Part shown: piece after piece, positions 16,505 through 27,137 of the stretch
Layout: every line of letters begins with the position of its first letter
How positions within the stretch are numbered: the stretch's first letter is position 1
DNA from: Polyangium mundeleinium
GTDB taxonomy: Bacteria; Myxococcota_A; Polyangia; Polyangiales; Polyangiaceae
Direction of reading: 5' to 3'
Assembly (NCBI RefSeq): GCF_028369105.1
Contig: NZ_JAQNDO010000001.1
Location: 2,287,711-2,351,710, forward strand
Length of the DNA stretch: 64,000 nucleotides
The notes under the pieces: generated by a model
Seen by the model: the letters and a program-made list of their open reading frames with translations, nothing else
Told to the model about the DNA's origin: nothing
Database searches by the model: none
Translations under genes and position numbers: made by a program

Positions 16505-17925
16505 TGTTCCGCGGGCGCGTCCGGCACATCCACTTCGTGGGCATCGGCGGCGTGGGCATGAGCGGCCTCGCGGAGATCCTCCGCTCGCTCGAGTTCGACG
16601 TCTCCGGCTCCGACGTGAAGAGCGGCTCCACGACCCAGCGTCTTGCCTCGCTCGGCGTGCGCATCGACATCGGCCACCGCGCCGAGAACGTCCGCGGCGT
16701 CGACGTCGTCGTGTATTCGAGCGCGATCCGCGCGGACAACCCGGAACTCGTCGAGGCCCGCGCGCTCGGCATCCCCGTCATCGGCCGCGCCGAGATGCTC
16801 GCCGAGCTGATGCGCGTGAAGTACGGCGTGGCCATCGCGGGTTCGCACGGAAAAACCACGACGACCTCGCTCGTCGCCACGGTGCTCCGGCACGCCGGCC
16901 TCGATCCCACGGTCGTCGTCGGCGGCAAGATGGCCGCGCTTGGTTCGAACGCGCGCCTCGGCGCCGGCGATCTGCTCGTCGCCGAGGCCGACGAGAGCGA
17001 TGGCTCGTTCTTGCGCCTGACGCCCACGATCGCCGTGGTCACGAACATCGACCCCGAGCACCTCGATCACTACGGCACCCACGAGAAGATCAAGGACGCC
17101 TTCATCGAGTTCGCCGCGCGCGTACCCTTCTACGGCCTCGCCGTGCTTTGCCTCGATCACCCGCACGTGCAGGACATCCTGCCGCGGATCCCGCGCCGCC
17201 ACGTCACGTACGGCGTCTCGCCGCACGCGGACTACTGCGCGCGCGGCATCCAGTTCCGCGGCCTGGAGACGAGCTTCAACGCGTATCGCCGCGGCCAGCC
17301 GCTCGGCGGCTTCACCGTGAAGATGCCCGGCGCGCACAACGTGCTGAACTGCCTCGCGACGATCGCCGTCGCCGACGAGCTCGAAGTCCCGCTCGACGTC
17401 ACGAAGCAAGCCCTCGCCACCTTCGGCGGCGTCGCGCGTCGCTTCACGGTCGTCGGCGTGCACCAGGGCGTCACGCTCGTCGACGACTACGGCCATCACC
17501 CGGCCGAGATCCGCGCCACGATCGAGGCCGCGCGCCGCGCGTATCCCGATGACGCACACCGCATCGTCGTCGCGTTCCAGCCGCATCGCTACACGCGCAC
17601 GAAGGATCTCTTCGAGGACTTTACGCGCGCCTTCAACCTCGCGGACGTCCTCTTCGTCACGGACATTTACCCCGCGGGCGAGGCGCCGCTGCCCGGCGTG
17701 AACGCCGAGCGGCTCGTGCAGTCGATCCGCGAGCACGGCCACCACGACGCCACGTACGTGCCGAACAAGGCCGATTTGCCCGAGGTCCTCGCGAAGGTCA
17801 CGCGCCCCGGCGACGTGGTCATCGCCCTCGGCGCGGGCGACATCAACAACATGCTGAAGGGCCTGCGCGCGCGGCTCGAAGGCGTCACGGAGCCTCCGCC
17901 CGCGAGCCGGGAAGGCGGTCCATGA
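16501..17925 (+). CDS. murC: UDP-MurNAc:L-alanine ligase MurC
   Basis: 474 residues; first amino-acid-adding step of the stem peptide. [15 protein letters not shown] at the N-terminus, P-loop [22 protein letters not shown] and [10 protein letters not shown], then the C-terminal Mur domain ([21 protein letters not shown]). All MurC-diagnostic residues I can name are present. ATG at 16501; a second ATG at 16504 is possible. It overlaps murG before and ftsQ after, so the usual murB/ddl insertion point is closed. Confidence 0.96.
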   Translation: MMFRGRVRHIHFVGIGGVGMSGLAEILRSLEFDVSGSDVKSGSTTQRLASLGVRIDIGHRAENVRGVDVVVYSSAIRADNPELVEARALGIPVIGRAEMLAELMRVKYGVAIAGSHGKTTTTSLVATVLRHAGLDPTVVVGGKMAALGSNARLGAGDLLVAEADESDGSFLRLTPTIAVVTNIDPEHLDHYGTHEKIKDAFIEFAARVPFYGLAVLCLDHPHVQDILPRIPRRHVTYGVSPHADYCARGIQFRGLETSFNAYRRGQPLGGFTVKMPGAHNVLNCLATIAVADELEVPLDVTKQALATFGGVARRFTVVGVHQGVTLVDDYGHHPAEIRATIEAARRAYPDDAHRIVVAFQPHRYTRTKDLFEDFTRAFNLADVLFVTDIYPAGEAPLPGVNAERLVQSIREHGHHDATYVPNKADLPEVLAKVTRPGDVVIALGAGDINNMLKGLRARLEGVTEPPPASREGGP

Positions 17926-18899
17926 GCGACGCCCTGCCCACGAACCGCCGGCTGAAGAAGCCCTCCACGCCGCCAATCGTTGCTGCTCCAAGGGATCCGG
18001 TCAACATTTGGGGCTCCGGATCGCCTTCGGCGTCCTCCGCCCCAAACCCCGAGCCCCAGCACGACTCGCCGCCGCCGCCCGGGGCCACGACGAGCACGAT
18101 CCGCCCGCCGAAGCCCAAGGCGAAGCCGCGCCTTTCGCTCCCGCGGCCGAAGCTTCCGCGCGCGCTCTCGTTGTTCCTCGGCGTGATGGTGGTCCTCTCG
18201 GCCTCGGTCGCGGTGGCCTGGGGCGCGCGCCGGTACATCATGACGAGCCCGCGCTTCGCGATTCGCACGGTGCTCGTCGACGGAAACCGCCGTTTGCCGG
18301 CCGAGCAGGTCGCCGGCGCGGGCGGCGTCACCGTGGGCCGCAACATCTTCGAGCTCGACCTGGAGACGGCGGGCGCCACGATCACCACCGAGCCCTGGGT
18401 CGAAAAGGCCCAGGTGACGCGCACGCTCCCGTCGACCGTGCGCATCACGGTCGTCGAGCGTGAGGCCTGGGCCGTGGCCACGATCGGCGGCGAGCTCTAC
18501 CTCGTCACGCGCGACGGCGACCCGTTCAAGCGTGTCGCCGACGGGGACCCGATCGACCTGCCCGTCGTGACCGGCATCACGCCCGAAAAGGTCGCCGCGG
18601 ACCGTCCCGGCGTGGTCAACGCGCTGCGGCGTGCGCTCGACGTGGTCGAGGACATGGATCGGGCGGGCATCAGCAAGCGCTACCCGATCCAGGAGGTCCA
18701 CCTCGAGCGCGACGGCACGATCGTCATGACGATCGGCAAGGACGCGATCTCGCTTTACCTGGGCCAGACGAGGTTTCGCGAGAAGATCGAGCAGGCCGCG
18801 CGCGTTCTGATGGAGCTCGCCAAGCGCAAGGCGAATCCCGCGGTGATCTTCCTGGACAACGAAGCACACCCCGAGCGGGTCGTCGTGAGGATGCGATGA
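17922..18899 (+). CDS. ftsQ: Cell division protein FtsQ (POTRA)
   Basis: 325 residues. A cytoplasmic tail of about 80 residues rich in Pro and Lys contains a peptide encoded by a dispersed palindrome ([14 protein letters not shown]). One membrane helix lies around residues 85-105, then a POTRA domain ([19 protein letters not shown]) and the FtsQ beta domain ([16 protein letters not shown]). It recruits FtsL/FtsB and downstream divisome proteins. ATGA overlap with murC. About 110 bases separate it from ftsA. Confidence 0.93.
   Translation: MSDALPTNRRLKKPSTPPIVAAPRDPVNIWGSGSPSASSAPNPEPQHDSPPPPGATTSTIRPPKPKAKPRLSLPRPKLPRALSLFLGVMVVLSASVAVAWGARRYIMTSPRFAIRTVLVDGNRRLPAEQVAGAGGVTVGRNIFELDLETAGATITTEPWVEKAQVTRTLPSTVRITVVEREAWAVATIGGELYLVTRDGDPFKRVADGDPIDLPVVTGITPEKVAADRPGVVNALRRALDVVEDMDRAGISKRYPIQEVHLERDGTIVMTIGKDAISLYLGQTRFREKIEQAARVLMELAKRKANPAVIFLDNEAHPERVVVRMR
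18007..18046 (+). repeat. Dispersed palindrome, copy F (inside ftsQ)
   Basis: TTTGGGGC (18007-18014) pairs with GCCCCAAA (18039-18046). The inner arms GGATCGCC and GGCGTCC pair with one bulge, and a CCCC flank follows. Its translated peptide nearly matches that of copy B in MraZ, same frame and orientation. Confidence 0.88.
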
Positions 18900-19011
18900 T
18901 CCGCCGCGTCTCGTGCTCGTTGTCGTTCTCGAAATTTGGCCAGCCCCCGCTCGCCATGTCAGCGTCGCCCTGCTTCGCGAGGCGCACGGCCTCCGTATCG
19001 GGTGGATGCGA

Positions 19012-20331
19012 ATGAAGAGCAGGATGGAGCAGAGCGAGATTGTCGTTGGTCTCGACATCGGGACGACGAAGGTGTCTGCCGTCGTCGGCGAGGTCGACGC
19101 CGATGGGATCACCATCCTCGGCGTGGGCAACGTCCCGTGCCGCGGGCTGCGAAAAGGCATCGTGGCGAACATCGACTGGACGGTCCGGTCGATCGCGGAG
19201 GCCATCGAGGCCGCGCAGACGATGGCCGGCGTCGAGATTCGCACGGTGTATGCAGGCGTCGCCGGCAACCACATCCGCGGCCAGTCCTCGGACGGCGTGG
19301 TCGCGGTGGGCGGCGGCGAGGTGACGGACGTCGACGTGACACGTGTCCTCGAAGGCGCGCGTGCCATTCCGATCGACGCCGATCGGCAGATCCTGCACGC
19401 CTTGCCGCGCGAGTTCACCGTCGACAACCAGGACGGTATTCGTGATCCCGTGGGAATGAGCGGCGTTCGCCTCGGCGTGAAGGTGAACCTCATCACGGCC
19501 GCGACGTCTTGCGTGCAAAACGTGGTCCGTTGCGCGGAGCGCTGCGGATTGACCGTGGCGGACGTGGTCCTCGAGCCGCTCGCGAGCGCCGAAGCCGTTC
19601 TCTCCGAGGACGAAAAAGAGATCGGCGTCGCCGTGATCGATATCGGCGGCGGTACGACGGATTTGCTGATTTACGTGGACGGCGGAATCGCGCATGCGAG
19701 CGTTATTCCGGCGGGCGGAAACAACGTGACGGCGGATCTCGCGGCGGGCCTGCGCACGCCGATGGCCGAGGCGGAACGGCTGAAGCGCAATTTCGGCTGC
19801 GCGCTCGGGCGGATGGTCGCGGACGACGAGGAGGTCGAGGTGCCGGGCGTCGGTGGGCATCCGCCGCGCAAGGTGCCCCGTCGGGTGCTTTCGGACATCA
19901 TCGAGCCGCGGATCGAGGAGATCTTCGCGGTGATCCGCAAGCGCATCGAGGATGCGGGCCTGCTCGATCAGCTCGCGGCGGGCGCGGTTCTCACGGGCGG
20001 CGCGGTGCTCATGGAAGGCATGAGCGAATTCGCCGAGGAGATCCTGGGTATGCCGGTTCGTCTCGGCGTACCGGTCGGGATGCGTGGAATCACGCAGCTC
20101 GTGGCGGGCCCGCAATATGCAACGGGCGTGGGGTTGCTCCACTACGGAGCGAACCAGCTCCGCGAGGCGCGCGAGCCGCGCGTCGTCGTGGAGTCGCAGC
20201 CTCCGCCGCGCCAGACCGCGCCGCGCGTGACGGCGCCTTCGAGGCCGGATCGACGAGAGCTCTCCGAGGAGACGGTCGTCGAAAAACGGCAAGGCGGTCG
20301 GTTCTGGAATTGGTTGCGCGCAGCTTTCTGA
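19012..20331 (+). CDS. ftsA: Cell division protein FtsA (actin-like ATPase)
   Basis: About 439 residues from the ATG at 19012; ATGs at 19006 and 19024 are nearly equal choices, while a far upstream start at 18913 gives a non-conserved leader. Tethers FtsZ to the membrane. Actin-family motifs: VVGLDIGTTKVSAVVGE (phosphate 1), AVIDIGGGTTDLLIY (phosphate 2), and GAVLTGGAVLMEGM (adenosine). The SHS2 (1C) domain sits near residues 85-165. The C-terminus ends in RFWNWLRAAF, an amphipathic helix fitting membrane attachment. Confidence 0.94.
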   Translation: MKSRMEQSEIVVGLDIGTTKVSAVVGEVDADGITILGVGNVPCRGLRKGIVANIDWTVRSIAEAIEAAQTMAGVEIRTVYAGVAGNHIRGQSSDGVVAVGGGEVTDVDVTRVLEGARAIPIDADRQILHALPREFTVDNQDGIRDPVGMSGVRLGVKVNLITAATSCVQNVVRCAERCGLTVADVVLEPLASAEAVLSEDEKEIGVAVIDIGGGTTDLLIYVDGGIAHASVIPAGGNNVTADLAAGLRTPMAEAERLKRNFGCALGRMVADDEEVEVPGVGGHPPRKVPRRVLSDIIEPRIEEIFAVIRKRIEDAGLLDQLAAGAVLTGGAVLMEGMSEFAEEILGMPVRLGVPVGMRGITQLVAGPQYATGVGLLHYGANQLREAREPRVVVESQPPPRQTAPRVTAPSRPDRRELSEETVVEKRQGGRFWNWLRAAF

Positions 20332-20402
20332 GCTGACGCACGAGGGTAAATTTCGTAAAACGAAGTCGAGATAGCGAAGCGTGAGTGATTGATAGGCGGT
20401 TT

Positions 20403-20453
20403 CATGGGGGAGAGGCACCCCATGGAGTCGCCCTGGGAGCAGGCGAGGCTCCC
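20403..20453 (+). promoter_or_regulatory. Two hairpins in the ftsZ leader
   Basis: CATGGGG (20403-20409) / CCCCATG (20418-20424), and GGGAGC (20435-20440) / GCTCCC (20448-20453), both in the 163-base ftsA-ftsZ gap. The gap also holds a small TTCGT/ACGAA hairpin near 20351. This could be an RNA leader or simply GC-rich structure. Confidence 0.35.
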
Positions 20454-20494
20454 TTGGCCCCGAGCGGCCGGAAAGAATTCCCGGGAGGCGTTTC

Positions 20495-21820
<1,326 letters not shown>

Positions 21821-21832
21821 ATCCGGGTAGGG

Positions 21833-21874
21833 GGGGCTGGCCAAGCCGGGTACGCTGGCTTGGTTGACAGCCCC
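21833..21874 (+). terminator. Hairpin after ftsZ, probable dcw operon terminator
   Basis: GGGGCT (21833-21838) pairs with AGCCCC (21869-21874), and CCAAGCC (21841-21847) pairs with GGCTTGG (21857-21863), with G-T pairs between. No T-run follows. It shares CAAGCCGGGT with palindrome copy A at 4021, so it may be a diverged member of that family. Confidence 0.5.
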
Positions 21875-21938
21875 TAGGGGCGACTTATCGTCTCACGGCC
21901 TTGCGGCCTGTGCGGCCGCCGCCCCGGTCGCCGCGATC

Positions 21939-23057
21939 ATGAGCCAAAAACGGGATTATTACGAGGTTCTCAGCTTGTCGAAGGAAGCTTCGACCGACGA
22001 GATCCGCAAAGCGTACAGGGCGGCTGCCCTCAAGAACCACCCTGACCGGAACCCGGGCGACAAGGAGGCCGAGGCGCGCTTCAAGGAAGCCACCGAGGCC
22101 TATCAGGTCCTGTCCGACGACCAGAAGCGCGCTCGGTACGACCGCTACGGTCACGCCGGCGTCGAGGGCATGCCCGACATGGGCGGCCAGGACATCTTCA
22201 CGCACTTCCAGGACATCTTTTCGGAGCTGTTCGGCGGCTTCGCGGGTGGCGGCGGGTTCGCCGGCGGCGGGCAACGTCGTTCGCGTGGCCCGGCGCGCGG
22301 GCAAGACCTTCGCGTCGAGCAACGCCTCACGCTGCGCGAGGCGATGACCGGCACGAAGCGCGAGGTCGTGCTGCGGACGCCCGTTGCCTGCGAGGAGTGC
22401 CAGGGCAGCGGCGCCAAGCCCGGCACGAAGCGCAAGACGTGCGGCGTGTGTGAAGGCGCCGGGCAGGTGTCCACCGCGCGTGGGTTCGTCATGTTCACGC
22501 AGACGTGCCCCGAGTGCCGCGGCGAAGGCACGGTCGTGAAGACGCCGTGTCCCTCGTGCAACGGCGCCGGCGCGGTCGAGAAGTCGCGCAAGGTCGTGGT
22601 GAACTTCCCGGCCGGCATCGACGCGGGCCAGCGCCTCCGCGTGCCCGGACAAGGCATGCCCGGCGCACTCGGCGGCCCGCCCGGCGACCTCTACGTCGAC
22701 GTCGACCTCCTGCAAGACGAGCGCTTCGAGCGCGACGGCGCCGACCTCGTCACGCGCGCGCTCGTGTCGTTCGCCAGCGCGACGCTCGGCGGCACGTCCG
22801 AGATCGAGCTGCCCGACGAGAGCAAGGTCAGCATCGACATCCCCGCCGGCACGCAGCCCGGCGAGGTGATCACCATGCGCGGCAAGGGCATGCCGCGCGT
22901 CGACGGCCGCGGCCGCGGCTCGCTCCAGGTCGTCGTGCAGGTGCAGGTGCCGAAGCAGATCTCGGCCCGCGCGCAGGAGCTCTTGAAGGAGCTTCAAGCC
23001 GAGCTCGGCCACGAGAACGAGACCGCCCCCGCGGCGTCTGCGGCGACGACGTCTTAA
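21939..23057 (+). CDS. dnaJ: Chaperone DnaJ
   Basis: 372 residues, full type-I DnaJ. J domain with HPD at 34-36, a G/F-rich linker (FGGFAGGGGFAGGG), four CxxCxGxG zinc repeats (CEECQGSG, CGVCEGAG, CPECRGEG, CPSCNGAG), and the C-terminal substrate-binding domains. Stimulates DnaK ATPase and binds unfolded clients. ATG at 21939 gives MSQKRDYYEVL; an upstream in-frame start at 21864 lies in the hairpin region and is unlikely. No dnaK or grpE is in the window. The stop overlaps the end of the convergent gene by 4 bases. Confidence 0.96.
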   Translation: MSQKRDYYEVLSLSKEASTDEIRKAYRAAALKNHPDRNPGDKEAEARFKEATEAYQVLSDDQKRARYDRYGHAGVEGMPDMGGQDIFTHFQDIFSELFGGFAGGGGFAGGGQRRSRGPARGQDLRVEQRLTLREAMTGTKREVVLRTPVACEECQGSGAKPGTKRKTCGVCEGAGQVSTARGFVMFTQTCPECRGEGTVVKTPCPSCNGAGAVEKSRKVVVNFPAGIDAGQRLRVPGQGMPGALGGPPGDLYVDVDLLQDERFERDGADLVTRALVSFASATLGGTSEIELPDESKVSIDIPAGTQPGEVITMRGKGMPRVDGRGRGSLQVVVQVQVPKQISARAQELLKELQAELGHENETAPAASAATTS

Positions 23058-24238
23058 GCGTCCGACAGCCCGAGCCAAGCCCCGAGACAAGCCAGCGCGA
23101 ACGCGAGCGGCGCGCACGCGAGCGCGATCACCACCGCCACCGGCGCCGCGAGCCCGAGCAGCACGATCGTCCCGACGATCGCCAAGAGCGCGCTGATCGC
23201 CGGTTCGAGCACGCTCCGCGCCGCCGACGCGCGCGCCACGATCCACCCCGCGAAGAGGAACGAGAGCAGCGCCGCGCTCGCCAGGAGGAGGAGCGGCGCG
23301 ACGGCGTTCGACGCGTCGCGATCGATGGCCGCGAACTGGAAGCCGAGCCGTCGCCCGAGCAGCACCGCGCCCACGAGCATCGCCGTGATCATGCCCGTCG
23401 TCACGAGCATGCCGAGCCCGATCCAGAAGAACGAGAGGGGCCGCTCCGAGCGCCGGAGCGCCTCGCGCATCGCCCGGAGCGACGGCGGCGCGAGCGGCAA
23501 GAGGCGCGGCTTCTTCGGCTCGTGCTCGCGCTCGCGTGGCTCGATCTTCTCCGCCTCCGCGCTCCGCTGGAGCACGTCGCGGACGCCGATCCAGGCGATG
23601 ACGCCGGCGACCACGAGGATCGGGATCGTCGCGAGCACCGACGCCGGCCCCCGGGCAAACGCGACGTGGTGCGCGATCGCGTTGCCGGCCGCGGCGAGGG
23701 CCCAGGCCCCGTTGAACCAGCCGCCGCCCATGCGGCCCTGCCCATCGCGGCCGAGCGCGAAGCCCCACCACGTCGCGAGGCACGTCGCCGCGAGCGTCGT
23801 CAGCGCCGTGCGTGCCGGCGCGATGAGCGAGAAGGGAAGGCCGATCAGGAACAACGCGCTCTTCAGCGTCATGAACCCGAGCGCCGCGGCCGCCGCGTAC
23901 GAGATCGCGTCGATCGGCCGATGTTGCCCCACGCGCAGGCGGAACGCCGGCGTCGCGGCCGCGACCTTGAGCGCCTCTTCGAGCGGCGCGGCCACGAGGT
24001 AGGCGTACACGAGCGCCGCGAGATCGATCCCCACGTCGAGCTTGCGCGGCCCGAGCACGCCCGTGAGCGCGCGCTCGCAGAGCTCCGCCGGGATGCACGC
24101 GAGCATGCCGAGCGCGAACGTCGCCACGACCGAGCGCGGGCTCGACGGGCGCAGCGTGTCGCGCGAGGCAAACCCCACGTACAGCGCGACGGGCGCTGCG
24201 AGGGCGAGCAGGCCGAGGAGGATCTGGAGGGCGAGCAA
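23054..24238 (-). CDS. PrsW-like intramembrane protease family protein
   Basis: 394 residues with about eight to ten membrane helices. The PLEEALKVAA motif about 65 residues after the first helix and the later NAIAHHVAFA helix fit the PrsW/CPBP-like glutamic intramembrane protease superfamily (EE plus His residues). PrsW of Bacillus cleaves an anti-sigma factor; the substrate here is unknown. The start is probably the TTG at 24238, just after the stop of the upstream gene. A longer frame to 24424 overlaps that gene and its added sequence is Arg-rich shadow. Terminal gene of the three-gene unit with 24243-25067 and yacG. Confidence 0.7.
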   Translation of the reverse strand: MLALQILLGLLALAAPVALYVGFASRDTLRPSSPRSVVATFALGMLACIPAELCERALTGVLGPRKLDVGIDLAALVYAYLVAAPLEEALKVAAATPAFRLRVGQHRPIDAISYAAAAALGFMTLKSALFLIGLPFSLIAPARTALTTLAATCLATWWGFALGRDGQGRMGGGWFNGAWALAAAGNAIAHHVAFARGPASVLATIPILVVAGVIAWIGVRDVLQRSAEAEKIEPREREHEPKKPRLLPLAPPSLRAMREALRRSERPLSFFWIGLGMLVTTGMITAMLVGAVLLGRRLGFQFAAIDRDASNAVAPLLLLASAALLSFLFAGWIVARASAARSVLEPAISALLAIVGTIVLLGLAAPVAVVIALACAPLAFALACLGAWLGLSDA

Positions 24239-24242
24239 CGGT

Positions 24243-25067
24243 CTAGAAGTGGAGCCCCAGCACGGCGGTGCCGGTGACCGCGGCACCGTAGCTCGAACCC
24301 TCGGCCTTGAGCACTTCTGCGCGTGCTCGTTCGAGGGTCGTGAGATTCGGGTCGCCCTGGATCTCCGTGACCTTCGAGGGATCGAGCCCCGGGCGCGTGA
24401 GGCCGAGGATCTCGGCGCTCGCACTCACGCCGAGCGAAAACATGGGCGTGATGTAGTAGTCGAGCCCGGCCTGGCCGCGCACGTAAAACCCGTGGACCTG
24501 CGTGTTCTCCAGGGCCGTCGCCGCCGCGCCGCTCTGGAGCGCGCTCTTGAAGCTGCCGAGCGCCGTGTAGCCGCCGCCGAGCTCGAAGTGCGGCTCCAGG
24601 TTGCCGAGCGGCAGGTGCAGGCCGATCTCGCCGCCGACGCTGAAGAGGTCCCACGTGTTGAAGAAGCCCACGCGGCCGCGCGCGCCGATCGTGATGAACA
24701 CGAGCCGCAAGCCGAGCCCCACGCCGATCACCGGGCCGCTCGCTTGCGTCTCGATGAACCCCGCGCTGAAGCTCTGCTCGTCGATGTTGAAGGTCCGCAG
24801 ACCAACGTGCTGGAAGCCGCCTTCGGCCTCCAGGTACACCCACTCGAGGCCGCGGCCCGAGTCGCCCTTCTTCGCGTCGTCGAGGTCTTGCGAGGTCTCC
24901 GAGGCGGCCGGCGCTTGGCTCGCCGAGGGCGCCATCGGGGGCGGCGGCGAAAGCCCTCCGGCCGACATGTCCTGTGCGTCTGCGGTCCGTACGTAGGCCA
25001 AGGATACGAGCAAGACCGCGGAGGCGAGCGTGATCCCGGCAAGCCGGGTCGTGCGTTTCGTCGTCAC
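24243..25067 (-). CDS. Secreted outer-membrane beta-barrel-like protein
   Basis: 274 residues from the GTG at 25067. Signal peptide about 1-28 (LAGITLASAVLLVSLAYVRTADAQ), a Pro/Ala/Ser linker, then alternating hydrophobic strands (VGLGLRLVFITIGARGRVGFF, EIGLHLPLGNLEPHFELGGGYTALG) ending in GLHF, a terminal Phe as in many outer-membrane proteins. Function unknown. The start overlaps the yacG stop (GTGA), so both are translated from one message. Confidence 0.75.
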   Translation of the reverse strand: MTTKRTTRLAGITLASAVLLVSLAYVRTADAQDMSAGGLSPPPPMAPSASQAPAASETSQDLDDAKKGDSGRGLEWVYLEAEGGFQHVGLRTFNIDEQSFSAGFIETQASGPVIGVGLGLRLVFITIGARGRVGFFNTWDLFSVGGEIGLHLPLGNLEPHFELGGGYTALGSFKSALQSGAAATALENTQVHGFYVRGQAGLDYYITPMFSLGVSASAEILGLTRPGLDPSKVTEIQGDPNLTTLERARAEVLKAEGSSYGAAVTGTAVLGLHF

Positions 25068-25297
25068 GTTTCTTCGTCTCCCTTCGGTTCGTCGGGATCG
25101 TCCTCCCTGCGCGCCCCCTCGCCCTCCAGCATGCTCGTGTCGACAGGTGGGCCGGGGACACGGTAGGCACCCGTGAGCCAACGCTCCAGGTCGAGCACCT
25201 TGCACCGGGCCGAGCAGAAGGGCCGCGCGGGATTTTCGGGCCCGAGCACGGCCTCGCGGCCGCACTGCGGGCAAGTCGATCGGGAGGATGCTCCCAT
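25064..25297 (-). CDS. yacG: DNA gyrase inhibitor YacG-like zinc protein
   Basis: 77 residues. CPQCGRE near residue 9 and FCSARCKVLDLERWL near residue 28 form the CxxC...CxxxC zinc site of YacG, followed by an acidic tail. In E. coli YacG binds GyrB and inhibits gyrase. The ATG at 25297 fits the family start; the ORF is open further upstream but the extra sequence is low-complexity and overlaps the divergent promoter area. First gene of the leftward unit. Confidence 0.85.
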   Translation of the reverse strand: MGASSRSTCPQCGREAVLGPENPARPFCSARCKVLDLERWLTGAYRVPGPPVDTSMLEGEGARREDDPDEPKGDEET

Positions 25298-25349
25298 GAT
25301 GGCGCTAACGTAGCAGCCTCCCGGGCGACCATGTAGCCTCGGGGGCATC

Positions 25350-27134
25350 ATGCGCTCGTGGAATCGAGCCGCGGCATTCGTGCTTGCCGCGGCGCTGCCG
25401 TTCGGATGTGCGGGTCGTGCGGGCCTCGAGATCACCCTCGAAGGCGAGGACGATGTTTCCGTCCCGCCGATCGACACGGGTCCGCCCCCCGCGGCGGCTC
25501 GTGCGGACAAGCTCGATTTGCTGCTCGTCGTGGACAACTCGCGGAACCTCGACGCCGCGCAAGGCCTGCTCGTCGAGACGTTGCCTTACCTGCTCGACAG
25601 GCTCACGCGCCCCGCTTGCGTGAACGGCTTCGGCACCATCGTCTCCGAGACGGCGAGCCCCGAGGAGCCTTGCCCCGTCGGCGTGCGGGACTTCGCGCCT
25701 GTCAGGGACATCCACATCGGCGTGATCTCCACGAGCATCGGCGGCCACGGTGCGGACATCTGCAGCCCGGCGAGCACGACGTTCGACCCGAGCGCCAACG
25801 ACCGCGCGCGGCTGCTCACCCGCGCGGCGAGCGGCGGCGCCGTGCCCACCTGGGAGAACAAGGGCTTCCTCGCGTGGGATCCCGGCCAGGCGTCGGACCC
25901 GCCGGGCGACGCGGATCTCGGCGCGCTCGGCGCGAAGCTCGCCGAGGTCGTGGGCGGCGTCGGCACGAAGGGCTGCGGCTTCGAGGCGCAGCTCGAGAGC
26001 ATCTACCGCTTCCTCGTCGACCCCGAGCCGTACCTCGACATGACGCTGGAAGGAAACAAGGCCGTCCCGAGCGGCGTCGACGACGTCCTGCTCCAGCAAC
26101 GCGCCGACTTCCTCCGCCCCGACTCGGTCGTCGCCGTCCTGCTCCTCACGGACGAGGACGACTGCTCGACGCGTGACGGCGGCCAGTACTTCGCCGTCAA
26201 CCAGGGCACGGGCACCGATGGCAAGCCCTTCCGCATGCCGCCTGCCCGCAGCGCGTGCGCGTCGAACCCGAACGATCCCTGCTGCGCCTCGTGCGCGCAG
26301 CCCACGCAAGTCAGTTGCCTCGGTACGGAGGTCGATCCCGCGTGTACCAAGCTCCCAACGGCGATCGAGGATCCGCTCAACCTCCGCTGCTTCGATCAGA
26401 AGCGTCGCTTCGGCATCGACTTCCTCTACCCGACCTCGCGGTACGTCGACGGCTTCACGCGCGACGTCATCCCGAACCGCGCGGGCGAGCTCGTGAAGAA
26501 CCCGCTCTTCGAGAGCGGCCGCCCGCGTGAGCTCGTCTTCTTCGCCGGCATCCTCGGCGTGCCTTGGCAGGACATCGCGGTCGATCCCAAGGCGCTCGCG
26601 ACGGGCCTCTTGCCGGCGACGGAGCTCGACTGGTCGCTCCTCCTCGGGGATCCCGAGACGGGCGAGCCGCCCGCCGATCCGCTGATGCGCCCCTCGATCG
26701 ATCCGCGCGAAGGCATCCACCCGCGCACGGGCATCCCGCTCGCGCCGCCTTCGGCGAGCGCACTCGAAAACCCCATCAACGGCCACGAGCGTACGACCAC
26801 CGCCCGCGACGACCTCCAGTACGCGTGTATCTTCCCGCTGCGCGTGCCCAAGGAGTGCACGGGGCAGGCCGACTGCGAGTGCGCGGGCACGGACGTCACG
26901 ACGAACCCCGTTTGCCAAGCTCCCGACGGGAGCTACGGCGCGACGCAACGTTTCGCCCGCGCCGTGCCCGCCACGCGCCCGCTCGCCGTCATGAAGGAGC
27001 TCGGCACGCAGGCCGTCGTCGCCTCGATCTGCGCCGAGAAGGTGAGCTCGCCCGTGCAGCCGACCTTCGCCTACAAGCCGGCCGCCGACGCGCTGCTCCG
27101 CACGATTCGCCGAAGGCTCGAGCCCGGCGGCTGA
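25350..27134 (+). CDS. Lipoprotein with vWA-like domain
   Basis: 594 residues. Signal peptide with lipobox LPFGC (lipid-modified Cys at residue 20). From about residue 54, DLLLVVDNSRNLDAAQ resembles the first strand and metal site of a von Willebrand A domain, though the DxSxS is altered to DNSRN. Many Cys pairs follow (CCASCAQPTQVSCLG, CEC), suggesting disulfides in the periplasm or on the surface. Typical of large lipoprotein families in Polyangiales; function unknown. Ends 3 bases from the convergent htrA gene. Confidence 0.82.
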   Translation: MRSWNRAAAFVLAAALPFGCAGRAGLEITLEGEDDVSVPPIDTGPPPAAARADKLDLLLVVDNSRNLDAAQGLLVETLPYLLDRLTRPACVNGFGTIVSETASPEEPCPVGVRDFAPVRDIHIGVISTSIGGHGADICSPASTTFDPSANDRARLLTRAASGGAVPTWENKGFLAWDPGQASDPPGDADLGALGAKLAEVVGGVGTKGCGFEAQLESIYRFLVDPEPYLDMTLEGNKAVPSGVDDVLLQQRADFLRPDSVVAVLLLTDEDDCSTRDGGQYFAVNQGTGTDGKPFRMPPARSACASNPNDPCCASCAQPTQVSCLGTEVDPACTKLPTAIEDPLNLRCFDQKRRFGIDFLYPTSRYVDGFTRDVIPNRAGELVKNPLFESGRPRELVFFAGILGVPWQDIAVDPKALATGLLPATELDWSLLLGDPETGEPPADPLMRPSIDPREGIHPRTGIPLAPPSASALENPINGHERTTTARDDLQYACIFPLRVPKECTGQADCECAGTDVTTNPVCQAPDGSYGATQRFARAVPATRPLAVMKELGTQAVVASICAEKVSSPVQPTFAYKPAADALLRTIRRRLEPGG

Positions 27135-27137
27135 ACC

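Noticed and set aside
25350-26176. Alternative frame with 272 codons over the vWA-like lipoprotein
   Set aside because: The credited frame has a signal peptide, lipobox and Cys pattern; the other is Arg-rich.
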